Positions 63,043-64,000 of a stretch of DNA of 64,000 bases are shown here, piece by piece. The position numbers were made by a program, and so were the translations under genes. Within the stretch, counting starts at the first letter, position 1. The number at the start of each line of letters is the position of its first letter. This DNA is from Pseudomonas sp. ABC1 (GTDB lineage Bacteria > Pseudomonadota > Gammaproteobacteria > Pseudomonadales > Pseudomonadaceae): contig NZ_CP058349.1 of assembly GCF_013395055.1 (NCBI RefSeq), positions 3,843,501-3,907,500 of the forward strand. Direction: 5' to 3'. The notes under the pieces are model-generated. The model was given only the letters and a program-made list of their open reading frames with translations, was not told the DNA's origin and made no database searches.

Positions 63043-63069
63043 CAAACGCTTGTATGAATCTGGCGTTTG
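63043..63069. promoter_or_regulatory. Candidate operator upstream of fadB
   Basis: The exact inverted repeat CAAACGC-N13-GCGTTTG lies 100 bases before the fadB ATG. CAAAC...GTTTG half-sites are those of PsrA, the TetR-type fatty-acid-responsive repressor of Pseudomonas fadBA, although the spacing here is larger than its usual box. The rest of the 62902-63169 gap shows no gene. Confidence 0.35.
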
Positions 63070-63169
63070 CCGAGGCTTGTGTGCTCGTATCGATGCGGAG
63101 CGTTCCGCGAAGGCCGGATTCATGGCCACGCGCTACGCAATGTTCAGTTTCCATCCTGGAGATCAGTTG

Positions 63170-64000
63170 ATGATTTACGAAGGTAAAGCCATCACGGTTA
63201 AGACTCTTGAGAGTGGCATCGTCGAATTGAATTTCGACCTCAAGGGTGAGTCCGTCAATAAATTCAATAGCCTCACCTTGAACGAGCTACGCCAGGCCGT
63301 GGATGCCATCAAAGGCGATGCATCCATCACCGGCGTCATTGTCACCAGCGGCAAGGATGTCTTCGTCGTCGGTGCCGACATCACCGAGTTCGTCGAGAAC
63401 TTCAAGCTGCCCGACGAGCAACTGCTGGCGCTGACCCTTGAAGTCAACCGGATCTTCAGCGATTTCGAAGACCTGGATGTGCCCACCGTGGTGGCGATCA
63501 ACGGCATCGCCTTGGGCGGTGGTCTGGAAGTGAGCCTGGCCGCCGACTTCCGCGTGGCTTCGACCAATGCTCGTATCGGCCTGCCGGAAGTCAAGCTGGG
63601 CATCTACCCCGGTTTCGGCGGTACGGTGCGCCTGCCGCGTCTGATCGGTGTGGATAACGCCATCGAGTGGATCGCCTCCGGCAAGGAGAACACCGCCGAG
63701 GAAGCGCTCAAGGTGCATGCCGTGGACGCGGTGGTCGAGCCCGCCAAACTGCATGAGGCTGCCCTCAATCTAGTACGTCGGGCGATTTCCGGCGAGCTGG
63801 ATTTCAAAGCGCGCCGCCAGCCCAAGCTGGAGAAGCTCAAGCTCAACCCGATCGAGCAGATGATGGCCTTCGAAAGCAGCAAGGGTTATGTCGCCGGCAA
63901 GGCCGGGCCGAACTACCCGGCGCCGGTCGAGGCGATCAAGACCATCCAGAAGGCCGCAGGCTTCGGGCGTGAGAAAGCGCTGGAAGTGGAAGCCGCTGGC
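63170..64000 (+). CDS. fadB: Fatty acid oxidation complex subunit alpha FadB (5' part, runs off the window)
   Basis: FadB carries the enoyl-CoA hydratase and 3-hydroxyacyl-CoA dehydrogenase activities of beta-oxidation in a complex with FadA. Only the first 277 residues are in the window, with no in-frame stop. They form the crotonase-type hydratase domain, with the oxyanion-hole [13 protein letters not shown] and the two catalytic acids Glu120 ([19 protein letters not shown]) and Glu140 ([15 protein letters not shown]). [22 protein letters not shown] is the standard Pseudomonas start. The ATG at 63170 follows GGAG with 8-base spacing. The dehydrogenase domain and fadA should follow to the right. 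Confidence 0.95.
   Translation, partial: MIYEGKAITVKTLESGIVELNFDLKGESVNKFNSLTLNELRQAVDAIKGDASITGVIVTSGKDVFVVGADITEFVENFKLPDEQLLALTLEVNRIFSDFEDLDVPTVVAINGIALGGGLEVSLAADFRVASTNARIGLPEVKLGIYPGFGGTVRLPRLIGVDNAIEWIASGKENTAEEALKVHAVDAVVEPAKLHEAALNLVRRAISGELDFKARRQPKLEKLKLNPIEQMMAFESSKGYVAGKAGPNYPAPVEAIKTIQKAAGFGREKALEVEAAG

Overview
The window is chromosomal DNA of a Pseudomonas-type gammaproteobacterium. The gene content and order match my recollection of the Pseudomonas core, especially the unbroken run glnD-map-rpsB-tsf-pyrH-frr-uppS-cdsA-dxr-rseP-bamA-skp-lpxD-fabZ-lpxA-lpxB-rnhB-dnaE-accA-tilS-pyrG-kdsA-eno-ftsB-ispD. Other Pseudomonas traits are the fused mrpA/B subunit, the glutathione-formaldehyde module and fadB. 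Coding density is high, codons are GC-rich, and no tRNA, CRISPR array, insertion sequence or prophage gene was seen.

Layout. (1) 1-385: the 3' end of an rRNA operon (23S end, 5S, terminator). (2) 0.5-13.3 kb: mostly single genes on both strands. They are a CPA1 Na+/H+ antiporter, metR, glpD, ybaK, mltF, a GIY-YIG protein, uppP, yejK, a small unknown ORF, a serine beta-lactamase-like hydrolase, an OmpA-like lipoprotein, pdxH, a small membrane protein and a SlyB-like lipoprotein. This part looks like a patchwork of loci that I recall as separate in P. aeruginosa. (3) 13.6-19.3 kb: a six-gene Mrp/Sha/Pha monovalent cation/H+ antiporter operon. (4) 19.3-43.7 kb: the large housekeeping cluster for nitrogen signalling, N-terminal Met removal, translation, isoprenoid and phospholipid synthesis, envelope proteolysis and outer-membrane assembly, lipid A, and DNA replication. 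(5) Two accessory insertions break this core. The first, between rnhB and dnaE, is a periplasmic-binding-domain/PAS/GGDEF protein. The second, between tilS and pyrG, is an iron-uptake module: an AraC regulator, a FhuA-like TonB receptor and an exported Fes-like esterase. (6) 51.5-56.5 kb: pyrG, kdsA, eno, ftsB and ispD. (7) 56.6-60.8 kb: a membrane-anchored beta-propeller protein and the LysR-adhC-fghA formaldehyde detoxification module. (8) 60.9-64 kb: oligopeptidase B and the 5' part of fadB, which runs off the right edge.

Functional links: uppS, uppP and mltF all act in undecaprenyl-phosphate and peptidoglycan turnover. dxr and ispD are MEP-pathway steps that supply uppS. bamA, skp, rseP, the lpx genes, fabZ and kdsA jointly build the outer membrane. 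The strongest regulatory signals are an S2-type leader and promoter before rpsB, a perfect MetR box before metR, a candidate Fur box in the iron module, and an LTTR box between the LysR gene and adhC. I found no clearly novel multi-gene system. The best candidates for new biology are the ligand-sensing GGDEF protein and the receptor/exported-esterase pair.
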